Assembly: GCA_030584065.1 (NCBI GenBank)
Contig: CP129489.1
Coordinates: 1,450,640-1,514,639 of the forward strand
Source of the DNA: Flavobacteriales bacterium
GTDB lineage: Bacteria; Bacteroidota; Bacteroidia; Flavobacteriales_F; PHOS-HE28
Direction of reading: 5' to 3'
DNA: 64,000 bases
Made by a program: the position numbers and the translations under genes. The notes under the pieces are model-generated. The model had not been told where the DNA came from. It searched no databases and saw only the letters and a program-made list of their open reading frames with translations. How positions within the stretch are numbered: the first letter of the stretch is position 1; every line of letters begins with the position of its first letter. Positions 7,718 to 16,518 of the stretch are shown in pieces.

Positions 7718-7733
7718 GCCGCAGTGGGCTCAC
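7714..7733. terminator. Hairpin between convergent dinB-like and nhaD genes
   Basis: GTGAGCC (7714-7720) pairs with GGCTCAC (7727-7733) across a 6-nt loop, overlapping the end of the dinB-like gene and lying at the end of nhaD. No T-run follows, so this is a weak candidate. Confidence 0.3.
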
Positions 7734-9043
7734 GCTCCGTGCCAAAGGAGCCAGAAGGCGATGATGCCGCCGAAATAGCCCAAGGCGGCCGGAAAGGCCA
7801 TGCGGCGCAGGTACCAGAGGAAGTCGATGCCGAGGATGCCCATCGTGGCGACACCGGCTGCGGAGCCGATGATGAGAATGCTGCCACCGGTGCCCGCGCA
7901 ATAGGCGAGCAGTTCCCAGAAGGGATGATCGGCATGGAACTGCTCCATGGGATACATGCCCATGGCCGCGGCCACCAAGGGCACGTTGTCCACCACCGCT
8001 GAAAGCAGGCCGATCACCGTGTTCACCGCATAGATGCTGCCCAGCTTGGCATCGAGCAGGTGTGCCGCATCCGTCAGATGGCCGGCCTCCTGCAGGCCCG
8101 ATACGGCGGTGAGGATGCCGAGGAAGAAGAGGACGCTCGGCACATCGATCCTCCTGAGCACCGCTGTGACCGAGAGGTGGCCCTTATCGGTCTCGATGGC
8201 ATTCATGTGCATGAGTTCCGTGACGATCCAGAGGATTCCCAGGCCGAGAAGGATGCCCATGTAGGGTGGCAGGTGCGTCCAGGTCTTGAAGAGCGGCACG
8301 CCGAGCAGCGCGAAGAGGCCGAGTGCGAAGACCAGGTTGCGCTTGCCGGTGGAAACCGCCTTGTGGCCGGCATTCTCCTCCGCCGCCGCATCGGGTCGCT
8401 GGATGGTGCCCTTGAAGGTGAAGGTGAACCAGACCAGCGGCAGCAGCAGGCATACAAGGCTCGGCACGATGAGCTTGGCGATGATATTGCCGGTGGTGAC
8501 CTGGCCGCCGATCCAGAGCATGATGGTGGTGACATCGCCGATGGGGCTCCACGCACCACCCGCGTTGGCGGCCACGATCACCATGCCGGCGAAGGTCCAC
8601 AGGTCGTTCTTGTCCTTGATCAGCTTGCGCAGCAACGCGCACATGACGATGGCCGTGGTCATGTTGTCCAGCGCCGCGCTCAGGAAGAAGGTGATGATGC
8701 TGAGCACCCACATCAGCGTCACCTTGTTGGTGCCGGTGATGCGGTCGGTGATCACGCGGAATCCCTCGTGCGCATCCACGAGTTCCACGATCGTCATGGC
8801 GCCCATCAGGAAGAAGAGGATGCTGGCGATGTCGCCCAGGTGGTGCATCAGCGACTCCACCACCCCCTCATGGCCATGCGCGGCCTCCGCCGCGCCCAGT
8901 AGCTCGTGCTGGCCCAGCATGAGCATGATCCAGACCAGCACGCCCGTGACCAGGGCGGTGGCCGCTTTATTGATGCGGAGCGGGTGCTCCAGCGCGATGC
9001 ACAGGTATCCCAGGATGAAGGTGAGGCCGATGGCGAGGTACAT
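7730..9043 (-). CDS. nhaD: NhaD-type Na+/H+ antiporter, copy 1
   Basis: This 437-residue polytopic membrane protein belongs to the NhaD / ion-transporter superfamily: N-terminal YLAIGLTFILGYLCIALEHP, the central SAALDNMTTAIVMCALLRK, and AANAGGAWSPIGDVTTIML, which carries the conserved Asn/Gly/Ser/Asp signature of the transport site. The C-terminal half repeats the pattern (LLSAVVDNVPLVAAAMGMY and AGTGGSILIIGSAAG), as expected for the inverted repeat of this fold. It exchanges Na+ (or Li+) for H+ across the inner membrane. It lies 84 bp downstream of a second nhaD with about the same length and strong similarity, so the two are a tandem duplication. A possible -7 box (GACATTCG) sits upstream of the ATG. 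Confidence 0.92.
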   Translation of the reverse strand: MYLAIGLTFILGYLCIALEHPLRINKAATALVTGVLVWIMLMLGQHELLGAAEAAHGHEGVVESLMHHLGDIASILFFLMGAMTIVELVDAHEGFRVITDRITGTNKVTLMWVLSIITFFLSAALDNMTTAIVMCALLRKLIKDKNDLWTFAGMVIVAANAGGAWSPIGDVTTIMLWIGGQVTTGNIIAKLIVPSLVCLLLPLVWFTFTFKGTIQRPDAAAEENAGHKAVSTGKRNLVFALGLFALLGVPLFKTWTHLPPYMGILLGLGILWIVTELMHMNAIETDKGHLSVTAVLRRIDVPSVLFFLGILTAVSGLQEAGHLTDAAHLLDAKLGSIYAVNTVIGLLSAVVDNVPLVAAAMGMYPMEQFHADHPFWELLAYCAGTGGSILIIGSAAGVATMGILGIDFLWYLRRMAFPAALGYFGGIIAFWLLWHGA

Positions 9044-9127
9044 CGATGCGGATTTGATCCGCGAATGTCACTCACCCGATCGCGACCGGATGAAAAACCG
9101 ATGAAAAAAATCCGTGCGACCGCCCGG

Positions 9128-10435
9128 TCAGTGCCACATCAACCAGAACGTGAGGATGCCCCCCACATAGCCCAGCGCGGCAGGGATGGTCATCCGCTTC
9201 AGGTACCAGATGAAGTCGATGTGCATGATGCCCATGGCGGCCACCCCTGCGGCCGATCCGATGATGAGCATGCTCCCCCCGGTTCCCGCGCAAAGCGCCA
9301 GCAGCTCCCAGAAGAGGTGGTCCGGCGGGTACTGGCTCATGGGATACATGCCCTGCGCGGCGGCCACCAGCGGCACGTTGTCCACGATGGCGGAGAGGGC
9401 TCCGATGGCCCCGTTTATCAGGAAGATGTCGCCGAGCGCCCGATCGAGGCCCTGCGCCAGCAGCGTGAGGTGGCCGGCGACCTGGAGCCCCCCAACGGCC
9501 ACCAGGATGCCCAGGAAGAAGAGCACGCTGGGCATATCGATACGGCGAAGGACCGCGGTGACCATGAGGTGACCGCGCTGGTCCAAACCGTGGCGCATGT
9601 GGATCACCTCGGTGACCACCCACAGGACGCCCAGGCCCAGCATCACGCCCATGAAGGGCGGCAGGTGGGTGATGGCCTTGAAGATGGGCACGAAGAGGAG
9701 TGCGCCCACGCCCAGCGCGAACACCAGCATGCGCTCACCTGGAGTGACATTCCCTCCGCCATGGTGACCATGGTCGATCACGCTGTCCGGGCGCTCCACA
9801 TTGCCCTTCATGGTTCGGCCGATCCAGAGCAGGGGCAGCAGCAGGCAGACCAGGCTGGGCACGATCAGCTTCACGATGATGTTGACCGTGGTCACCTGGC
9901 CCTTCACCCAGAGCATGATGGTGGTGACATCGCCGATGGGGCTCCAGGCACCGCCCGCGTTGGCGGCGATGATGACCATGCCGGCGAAGACCCAGAGCGT
10001 CTCCTTGTCCTTGATGAGCTTGCGCAGCAGGGCGCACATCACGATGGTGGTGGTGAGGTTGTCGAGGGCGGCGCTCAGGAAGAAGGTGATGATGCTGACG
10101 ATCCAGAGCAGCGTGGTGCGCTTGGTGGAGCTGATGCGGTCCGTGATCACGCGGAAGCCCTCGTGCACATCAACGAGTTCCACGATGGTCATGGCGCCCA
10201 TGAGGAAGAAGAGGATGCTGCCGATGTCCCCGAGGTGCTCGAGCAGGTGATGGAGCAGCCCCTCATGGTCGGCGTGCTCGGCATCGTGGAAGATGGTGTC
10301 CTTGCCCAGCATGAGGATGGTCCACACGATGGCGCCGGTGAGGATGGCGCTGGCCGCCTTGTTGATGCGGAGCGGGTGCTCGAGGGCGATGGCGAGGTAG
10401 CCGATCACGAACACAACGGCCATTAGAGCGAACAT
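9128..10435 (-). CDS. nhaD: NhaD-type Na+/H+ antiporter, copy 2
   Basis: This 435-residue antiporter is the upstream member of a tandem pair. It shares with copy 1 the N-terminal YLAIALEHPLRINKAAS, SAALDNLTTTIVMCALLRK, NAGGAWSPIGDVTTIMLW and AGTGGSMLIIGSAAGVA. Differences are concentrated in the loops, for example the His-rich HDAEHADHEGLLHHLLEH near residue 55 and DHGHHGGG in the central loop, which copy 1 mostly lacks. It has its own -7 box (TATCCTTG, 10456-10463). Two NhaD antiporters suggest different pH or Na+ affinity ranges, but that is inference. Confidence 0.92.
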   Translation of the reverse strand: MFALMAVVFVIGYLAIALEHPLRINKAASAILTGAIVWTILMLGKDTIFHDAEHADHEGLLHHLLEHLGDIGSILFFLMGAMTIVELVDVHEGFRVITDRISSTKRTTLLWIVSIITFFLSAALDNLTTTIVMCALLRKLIKDKETLWVFAGMVIIAANAGGAWSPIGDVTTIMLWVKGQVTTVNIIVKLIVPSLVCLLLPLLWIGRTMKGNVERPDSVIDHGHHGGGNVTPGERMLVFALGVGALLFVPIFKAITHLPPFMGVMLGLGVLWVVTEVIHMRHGLDQRGHLMVTAVLRRIDMPSVLFFLGILVAVGGLQVAGHLTLLAQGLDRALGDIFLINGAIGALSAIVDNVPLVAAAQGMYPMSQYPPDHLFWELLALCAGTGGSMLIIGSAAGVAAMGIMHIDFIWYLKRMTIPAALGYVGGILTFWLMWH

Positions 10436-10455
10436 GCGGATTGGTTTTGGCGGCG

Positions 10456-10463
10456 CAAGGATA
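10456..10463 (-). promoter_or_regulatory. -7 promoter box (TATCCTTG) for nhaD copy 2
   Basis: The minus strand reads TATCCTTG, 20 nt before the ATG at 10435. It shares the 97-bp divergent intergenic region with the box of the CDF transporter gene. Confidence 0.4.
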
Positions 10464-10520
10464 AGGAACCGAGCGGGCCGCGGGGGACCGCTGAGCGAGC
10501 CGTTGCGAACGCGTGGCGGT

Positions 10521-10528
10521 TAAACTTG
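10521..10528 (+). promoter_or_regulatory. -7 promoter box (TAAACTTG), leaderless spacing
   Basis: TAAACTTG ends 4 nt before the ATG at 10533, so the predicted transcript starts at or next to the start codon. Confidence 0.5.
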
Positions 10529-10532
10529 CCGC

Positions 10533-11528
10533 ATGGGGCGGAAAGGCGATATCCGGCTGCAAGCAACCGTGCTCGTGGTCGGAGCGGTGCTGATGGCCGT
10601 GAAGTTCCTGGCCTGGAGGCTCACCCACAGCAACACCATCCTCAGCGATGCGCTGGAGAGCATCGTGAATGTGGCCGCCGGGGCATTCGCGCTGTACAGC
10701 CTGGTGCTTGCCGCCAAGCCCCGAGACCGCGAGCACCCCTACGGCCATGGCAAGGTGGAGTTCATCAGCGCGGGAATCGAGGGCGGGCTGGTGGTCGTGG
10801 CCGGCGGCCTGATCATCTGGAGGGCTGTGGCGGCCCTGCTCAGCGGGCAGCACCTGCATGCGCTCGACACGGGCATCCTGCTCACCGGCGGAGCGGGAGC
10901 GGCCAACCTGGCCATGGGCCTTGCGCTCCAGCGGCGGGGCCGGCGCGCGCGCTCGATCACCATGGAGGCCAGCGGCGCCCACCTCCTCAGCGATGCATGG
11001 AGCACCGTTGCCATGGTGGCCGGGCTCATCCTCATCCGCATCACCGGCCTGCTCTGGCTCGACCAGCTCTTCGCCATCCTGTTCGCCGTCTACATCATCG
11101 TCACCGGCCTCCGGATCTTCAGGCGCTCGTTGGCGGGCATCATGGACGAGGCCGACCTGGAGCTTGCCGCGGAGGTGATCGCCAGGCTCCAGGCGGCGCG
11201 CCGGCCGCAGTGGATCGATGTCCACAACTTCCGGATGATCAAGTACGGCTCGGTGCTCCACATCGACTGCCATGTGACGCTCCCGTGGTACTACACGCTG
11301 GAGCGCGCCCACGCTGAGATCGCTGAGATGGAGCGCATCGTGAACGAGGAGGAGGCCGGCCAGGTGGAGCTGTTCATCCACATGGACCCCTGCATCCCTG
11401 CGAGCTGCGGCATCTGCACACTGGAAGCCTGCCCGGAGCGGAAATCGCCTTGGGTGAAGCGCGTGGAGTGGACACCCGATACCGTGCTCGGCAACGCCAA
11501 GCATTCCGTGGCCGATCCGGCACGCTAG
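10533..11528 (+). CDS. Cation diffusion facilitator (CDF) metal transporter
   Basis: This 331-residue protein has the CDF architecture: six membrane segments, the signature SDALESIVN (Asp39), the histidine loop EHPYGHGKVEF (residues 67-77) and the second transport-site motif His150-xxx-Asp154 in GAHLLSDAWS. A cytoplasmic domain follows (about 205-331). Its end is cysteine-rich, CIPASCGICTLEAC, which may bind an additional metal. It should export divalent cations such as Zn2+, Fe2+ or Mn2+ in exchange for protons; the metal cannot be told from the sequence. It is transcribed divergently from nhaD copy 2. Confidence 0.88.
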   Translation: MGRKGDIRLQATVLVVGAVLMAVKFLAWRLTHSNTILSDALESIVNVAAGAFALYSLVLAAKPRDREHPYGHGKVEFISAGIEGGLVVVAGGLIIWRAVAALLSGQHLHALDTGILLTGGAGAANLAMGLALQRRGRRARSITMEASGAHLLSDAWSTVAMVAGLILIRITGLLWLDQLFAILFAVYIIVTGLRIFRRSLAGIMDEADLELAAEVIARLQAARRPQWIDVHNFRMIKYGSVLHIDCHVTLPWYYTLERAHAEIAEMERIVNEEEAGQVELFIHMDPCIPASCGICTLEACPERKSPWVKRVEWTPDTVLGNAKHSVADPAR

Positions 11529-11622
11529 CCGCTCCTCAGGCGAGGCCCCAATAGGACCCGGGGGCGGGCGGCTGCCGCGCCAGCGGCGGATGCAAGGACG
11601 CGGCCGTTGGCGGGCTGAAATG

Positions 11623-11648
11623 GAGCAGCGCCCTCACGGGCGCTGCTC
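11623..11648 (-). terminator. Terminator-like hairpin abutting tRNA-His
   Basis: An 11-bp perfect stem (GAGCAGCGCCC / GGGCGCTGCTC) with loop TCAC begins directly after the encoded CCA of tRNA-His. On the minus strand it is followed by CATTTCAG, only a weak T-run. It is probably the tRNA transcription terminator; it could also serve the convergent CDF gene. Confidence 0.5.
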
Positions 11649-11726
<78 letters not shown>

Positions 11727-11817
11727 ATGGCGCTGGGTCGCTCCAGCGGGCCGCAAATATAGCGGCGGCGTTCGGTTACGCCGCGCGCACAAGCGGCTCC
11801 GTACTTTGCGCAGGTTC

Positions 11818-12972
11818 ATGCACGTGCTTTTCCTGCCCAAGTGGTACCCCGGCCAGAAAGACCCGCAGCTGGGCGATTTCCTGCGCAAGCAGGCACTTGC
11901 GGCCGCTGCTCAAGTGCGCCTGAGCATCCTGCACGTGGAGGCGGTCAGCGGGTCCGGTGCACCATCGGATGAGGCGCTTAGGACGGAGGATGGCGCGTGG
12001 GAACTGACCGTTCGCTACCGGGCGAGCACGCTGGGGCTGGCACCGGTCCGCAAAGCCGTGAATCTGGTCCGTTATTGGCGCACGGCCAGTGCGGGATGGC
12101 GCAGGCTCTGCGCCGAGCGCGGCCGGCCCGACCTCATCCATGCCTACATCCTCGTGAGGCCTGTTCTGTTCGCTTGGTGGACCGGCCTGAGGCACGGGGT
12201 GCCCTACATCGTGAGCGAGCAGAGCAGCGAGTACCTCGACGGCACCTATCAGCGCAAAGGAGCGCTCTTCCACGCGCTTTCGCGGTTCCTGTTCAGCCGT
12301 GCCGCCGCCGTCACCGCGGTTTCGGCGTGGCTGGGTGACCGGCTGGTCGGCCTCGGCCTTTGCCACCGGTACGAGATCGTACCGAACGTCATACCCGGCC
12401 TCGACCGTCCATTGCCACCCGCCGGTGAGCCCGGCCGCTTCCTTGTGGTGGCCGACCTGGTGGACCGCACCAAGAACGTGAGCGGCGTCCTTCGCGCGTT
12501 GGCGATGGCGCGCAAGGCGAACGGAAATGCGCACCTTTCCGTCATCGGTGACGGCGCCGACCGCATGATGCTGGAGCGATTGACCACGGAACTGGGACTC
12601 ACGGAGCATGTCCGCTTCCTCGGCCGACTGGCCAACGCACAGGTCCTCGACCACATGGCCCAGGCCTTTGCCGTGATCGTGAACAGCAACGTGGAGACCT
12701 TCAGCGTGGTGACGGGCGAGGCGCTGGCGCAAGGCAAGCCCGTGATCGCCACGCGGTGCGGAGGCCCACAGGCCTTCATCACGGAATCCAACGGCCTGCT
12801 CATCGACCCGCGTGACGATGCGGGCTTGGCGCAGGCGATGCTCTCGCTGATGCGCCAAGCGCCCCGCTACCGGCCTGCGGAGATCCGGCACTCCGTCAGC
12901 GAGCGCTTCAGCCCGCAGGCCGTGGGGATGGCCTTCCGATCGGTCTATCAAGCAGCGACAGGGCATGGCTGA
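11818..12972 (+). CDS. Family 4 glycosyltransferase
   Basis: This protein of about 384 residues has two Rossmann domains of GT-B type: N-terminal MHVLFLPKWYPGQKDPQLGDF, and a C-terminal glycosyltransferase-4 domain with VVADLVDRTKNVSGVLRALA, SVIGDGADRMML, VRFLGRLANAQVLDHM, and ETFSVVTGEALAQGKPVIATRCGG, whose conserved glutamate motif binds the sugar nucleotide. A TTG at 11806 is also in frame but the ATG at 11818, 9 nt after a TACTTTG promoter-like sequence, is the better start. It overlaps the next gene by 8 nt and opens a three-gene glycan operon (glycosyltransferase, GINT1-like protein, flippase). The sugar and acceptor are unknown. Confidence 0.88.
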   Translation: MHVLFLPKWYPGQKDPQLGDFLRKQALAAAAQVRLSILHVEAVSGSGAPSDEALRTEDGAWELTVRYRASTLGLAPVRKAVNLVRYWRTASAGWRRLCAERGRPDLIHAYILVRPVLFAWWTGLRHGVPYIVSEQSSEYLDGTYQRKGALFHALSRFLFSRAAAVTAVSAWLGDRLVGLGLCHRYEIVPNVIPGLDRPLPPAGEPGRFLVVADLVDRTKNVSGVLRALAMARKANGNAHLSVIGDGADRMMLERLTTELGLTEHVRFLGRLANAQVLDHMAQAFAVIVNSNVETFSVVTGEALAQGKPVIATRCGGPQAFITESNGLLIDPRDDAGLAQAMLSLMRQAPRYRPAEIRHSVSERFSPQAVGMAFRSVYQAATGHG

Positions 12973-14536
12973 CCAGCGGGTGCGCATCGCGGTGGTGACC
13001 GGCGGCCGATTGCGCGGCTGGGAATCGGACATCGTGCGCCGCGTGAGGGCGCTTCGCGAAGCCGACGTGGTGGCCTGGATGCACCTGGATCAACTGGCCA
13101 CTGAGGACCCTTCAGGGGCTTTCGGCCGGCTGCAGCGCAAGGTCTCCGCATCCCCCCAGCTCGCCTTCGAGGCCCATGGGCCAGCGGACCTGGGTCCCCT
13201 GCGCGTCAACGACCTCCGTGGAGCACAGGTGGACCTGGCGTTGCTGCTTGGCGCCGCTTCCGGCCTCCAAGAAGGCCCTTGGGACCCTGCCCTGCGCCGA
13301 TGGGCTTTCCGCCACGGCGACGACCTGCCCGCCCACCGAGCCTTGCCGGGGCTCCGCGAATCGGTACGCCAGGTGCCGCTCACGCGCTTCGGGCTCGTCG
13401 ATGCCGGAACGGGACGGACCTTGCGCACGGCCTGCCTTCGCACCGCAGGTGAGCCCGGGACCCTGGCAGCGGTGATTGCCGGGCTCGCCGCGCAGTGGCC
13501 CGCAGCTGCCATCGCCGAATGGGCGGCCAACGGCCAAGCGCCGCAGGGCATGGACGATGAGCCCACGGCCGCAATGCCCCTTCCCGGGCTGCTGGAGACC
13601 CTGGCCTTCGGCTGGCGCCGGATGACCGGGCGCGGCGGCGCACCTCTGGCGACAGACCATGGCGCGTGGAACATCGGGGTGCTGCATCAGCCCGTGCATG
13701 TGCTGCTGGAGGACGATGGCAGCCGTAACGTGCGCTGGCTGCCCGCCCCTTCCAAGGGCAAGGCCCGCATGGAGCCGTTCGGCTATCACACGCCTGACGG
13801 GGACCTCAATGTGCTCTTCCGGAAGTGCAGCGTGGACGGCGATGAGGCCGTGATCGCCCGCGTGCGGCCGAAGCCGGACAACATCCTGAAACGCTCGCGC
13901 ACCATGCTCGAGGGCGATGGGCATGCCGCCTATCCCTACACGCTGACCGTGGATGGTGCGCCGGCCGTCATCCTCGGAGATGGCCCTGCCGCATGCGTGC
14001 GGATCCACCGCATCAATGACGCGAACGACGGACTCCTGGATGGCCGCCCTATCCTGAGTGAGGCGCTCCATGCCCCCACCCTGTTCGAGCATGGCGGACG
14101 GTGGTGGCTACTGGGCACGAAGGATCCGCTGCCCGATGCACTGCTGTATGGCTACTACAGCGATTCGCCCTGGGGGCCCTTCGTCCCGATCGGCCACGGG
14201 CCGCTGAAGTGCGACGTGCGCAGCGCACGGCCGGCAGGCTCGCCATTCCTGCACGACGGTGCGCTGTACCGCCCGGCCTTGGACGCCTCGGCCCCCGGCG
14301 CGCCCGCCGTGAGCATCAACCGGGTCGACCGGCTCAGCCCTGCGGGCTTCCGGGAGGAGGCCGTGCGACGGGTCCAGGGCTTCGCGGCAACAGCCTACGG
14401 CGAGGGCGTGCGCACCATCACCGCCATGGGCCAGCTGACGCTGGTGGATGGGTTGCTGAGCCCCGTGATGGAGGCCCGGCGGGCCAACGGAAGCCGTTCC
14501 TCCACCCGCTCACGATCGAAGCGCGACCGCGGATGA
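12965..14536 (+). CDS. Formyltransferase-like / GINT1-like putative glycosyltransferase
   Basis: This 523-residue protein has two parts. Residues about 1-210 resemble the formyltransferase-like N-terminal domain of bacterial glucosamine inositolphosphorylceramide transferase (GINT)-like proteins (VDLALLLGAASGL, WAFRHGDDLPAHRALPGLRE). Residues about 225-515 resemble the beta-propeller-like N-terminal domain of plant GINT1 (HGAWNIGVLHQPVHVLL, VRWLPAPSKGKARMEPFGY, HAPTLFEHGGRWWLLGT, YSDSPWGPFVPIGHGP). It overlaps the glycosyltransferase gene by 8 nt and the flippase gene by 4 nt (ATGA), so it belongs to a glycan or glycolipid pathway. Assignment rests on recalled motif patterns only; it could equally be a GH43-like hydrolase. 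Confidence 0.6.
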   Translation: MADQRVRIAVVTGGRLRGWESDIVRRVRALREADVVAWMHLDQLATEDPSGAFGRLQRKVSASPQLAFEAHGPADLGPLRVNDLRGAQVDLALLLGAASGLQEGPWDPALRRWAFRHGDDLPAHRALPGLRESVRQVPLTRFGLVDAGTGRTLRTACLRTAGEPGTLAAVIAGLAAQWPAAAIAEWAANGQAPQGMDDEPTAAMPLPGLLETLAFGWRRMTGRGGAPLATDHGAWNIGVLHQPVHVLLEDDGSRNVRWLPAPSKGKARMEPFGYHTPDGDLNVLFRKCSVDGDEAVIARVRPKPDNILKRSRTMLEGDGHAAYPYTLTVDGAPAVILGDGPAACVRIHRINDANDGLLDGRPILSEALHAPTLFEHGGRWWLLGTKDPLPDALLYGYYSDSPWGPFVPIGHGPLKCDVRSARPAGSPFLHDGALYRPALDASAPGAPAVSINRVDRLSPAGFREEAVRRVQGFAATAYGEGVRTITAMGQLTLVDGLLSPVMEARRANGSRSSTRSRSKRDRG

Positions 14537-15789
14537 CACGCCCCGTGATCGGCACCATCGCTGCACGCGTGGCCATCGCCGCCATGAACCTTCTGCTGGT
14601 GGCCGTAGCCGCTCGCTCGCTCGGGCTGGCCGATGTGGGCCGCATGAGCCTGGTGGTGCTCGCCATCACCTTGGTGCTGCTGCTCTGCCATGTGGTTGGC
14701 GGCGGCGGATTGGTCTACTTGGAGCCGAGGCACGGCACACGCACGCTCCGCTGGGTCTCTTATGGCTGGGCTGCGGTGGCCTGCGCGATCGCGGGGCTGC
14801 TCATCGGGCCGCTGGGGCTCGCCCCGTCCGGCCTCGGTGCGTACGTGATAGGCCTGGCCTTCCTGCAAGGCTTGCACGGCATCCACCTCTCCCTGCTGCT
14901 CGGGCGCGAGCGCTTCGGAACGCATAATGCGGTGCAGGTGGGCCGTACGGTCACCCTGGTCGTGGCGTTCGCAGCCCTGCTCCGCATCGGCGATGCTTCG
15001 CTCATGGACTTCATCCATGCCACCGCCATCGCCGATGCGGCCACCGTGGTGGTCAGCGGCGCACTCCTGGTCCGCCTGCCTGCGCAGGCGAGCGATCCCG
15101 CCCGGGCGCTGATCGCCTTGATCCGGCAAGGGCTGCCGGCACAGGCGGCCAACACGCTCCAATTGCTCAACTACCGCCTGTCCTACTACCTCCTCCAGGG
15201 CTTCCAAGGCGCCACAGCACTGGGCCTGTGGTCCATTTCCACCCAGCTCGCCGAGAGCGCATGGCTGGCCCCCAAGAGCCTGGGCTCGGTGCTCTACGCG
15301 AAGGTGAGCAACCTGCAGGAGCGGGACCGGCAGCGCGACCTGACCCTGGCCGTGATGAAGGTCTCGATGGCCATCGCGGCGCTCACGGCCGGCGTGCTCA
15401 TGCTCCTTCCCGAGGGCCTTTTCGAATGGGTGTTCGGGCCGGAGGCCAAAGGGATCGGGCGGCTCATCATGCTCATGGCCCCTGGGCTGCTCTCCATGGC
15501 GGCATCGCAGGCGCTGAGCCATTTCATGAGCGGGAGCGGGCGCGTGCTGCACAACACCATCGGGTCGGCGCTTGGGCTCGTGGCCACCCTGGCGATCGGG
15601 TACACCCTCATTCCCGGGCAGGGTGCCGATGGCGCTGCGATCACAGCCAGTGCCGCCTACACGCTTGGCGTCATCTATCAGTACCTTGTATTCTCGCGGA
15701 TCACAGGTGCCCGCCTCAAGCATGTGCTCCCCAACCGGCAGGATGGTGAGCGCGTCGCAAAGGCCTGGCGGCGCTTCGCCGGCGGCTGA
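14533..15789 (+). CDS. Polysaccharide flippase (Wzx/MATE-like, MOP superfamily)
   Basis: This 418-residue protein has about twelve membrane segments and the look of a MOP-superfamily polysaccharide exporter: IAARVAIAAMNLLLVAVAARSLGLADVGRMSLV at the start, QAANTLQLLNYRLSYYLLQGF in the middle, and ALGLWSISTQLAESAWLAPKSLGSVLYAKVSNL, a typical Wzx stretch. It would move lipid-linked glycans across the inner membrane. The start overlaps the preceding stop codon in an ATGA; a longer frame upstream overlaps that gene out of frame and is not used. It converges with the bshB1-like gene 6 bp away. Confidence 0.85.
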   Translation: MTRPVIGTIAARVAIAAMNLLLVAVAARSLGLADVGRMSLVVLAITLVLLLCHVVGGGGLVYLEPRHGTRTLRWVSYGWAAVACAIAGLLIGPLGLAPSGLGAYVIGLAFLQGLHGIHLSLLLGRERFGTHNAVQVGRTVTLVVAFAALLRIGDASLMDFIHATAIADAATVVVSGALLVRLPAQASDPARALIALIRQGLPAQAANTLQLLNYRLSYYLLQGFQGATALGLWSISTQLAESAWLAPKSLGSVLYAKVSNLQERDRQRDLTLAVMKVSMAIAALTAGVLMLLPEGLFEWVFGPEAKGIGRLIMLMAPGLLSMAASQALSHFMSGSGRVLHNTIGSALGLVATLAIGYTLIPGQGADGAAITASAAYTLGVIYQYLVFSRITGARLKHVLPNRQDGERVAKAWRRFAGG

Positions 15790-15795
15790 ACCGCC

Positions 15796-16518
15796 TCAGA
15801 ACAGGCTCAGCGCATCCGGTATACCGATGCCCCGGTCCACGGTGAAGCCCTCGCCGAAGGTGCGCATGATGATGCGCCCCATCTCGCGATGCCTGCCCTC
15901 CAGGAAGGGCAGGAAATCCTCGCGCGCGATGGGGCTCAGCGGCTCGGTGCTGGCGGGGTCGTGGAACTGCGAGCGGAAGCAGCGCAGCGCCTTCATCTTG
16001 CCCTCCCAATGCGGGGTGATGTCGAATACCAGGTCCGGCTCGATCCAGCGGTCCTGTATGGCATGGAGCACGCGCATCGGCCGCCACGGTTCCTGGGCCG
16101 CGCCTTCGTCTTCCGTCGCCAAGCGGCGCAGGCCGCTAAGGAAGCCGGCCTCGGCCACCAGCTGGGCGGCGCGACCGTGATCCGGGTGGCGGTCGCGGAC
16201 CGCGTTGGTCAGCACCACCTGGGGCCGATGACGCCGGATGCTGCGCACCACGGCCATCAGGCTCTCCCGATCGGCGCGGAAGAAACCGTCCGCCAGGCCG
16301 AGCTGATACCTGAAAGCGGCGTCCAGCACGAGGCGCGCCGCCTCGGCCTCCTCGCGCCTGATCTCCGGCGTGCCGCGCGTTCCGAGCTCACCGGCGGTGA
16401 GGTCCACCAGGCCAACCGACCTCCCCAGCGCACGGTGGAGCAGCACCGTGCCGGCCATGGAAATCTCCACATCATCGGGGTGCGCGGTGATGCAGAGGAT
16501 ATCGACGCGCTCGCTCAT
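15796..16518 (-). CDS. bshB1: Bacillithiol biosynthesis deacetylase BshB1
   Basis: This 240-residue PIG-L/LmbE-family enzyme has the metal motif AHPDD (His13, Asp15, Asp16) in ITAHPDDVEIS, the BshB1-type GELGTRGT, and NAVRDRHPDHGRAA, where a further metal histidine lies. BshB1 removes the acetyl group of GlcNAc-malate in the bacillithiol pathway, in the cytoplasm. The ATG at 16518 overlaps the glutathione peroxidase stop in an ATGA; an in-frame ATG at 16533 is inside that gene and was not chosen. The co-translation with a thiol peroxidase fits a role in thiol redox defence. Confidence 0.85.
   Translation of the reverse strand: MSERVDILCITAHPDDVEISMAGTVLLHRALGRSVGLVDLTAGELGTRGTPEIRREEAEAARLVLDAAFRYQLGLADGFFRADRESLMAVVRSIRRHRPQVVLTNAVRDRHPDHGRAAQLVAEAGFLSGLRRLATEDEGAAQEPWRPMRVLHAIQDRWIEPDLVFDITPHWEGKMKALRCFRSQFHDPASTEPLSPIAREDFLPFLEGRHREMGRIIMRTFGEGFTVDRGIGIPDALSLF

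Noticed and set aside
8906..10426. A 506-codon plus-strand frame opposite the nhaD pair
   Set aside because: It is antisense to two clear antiporter genes and is dominated by His, Asp, Gln and Gly, the complement of membrane-helix codons.
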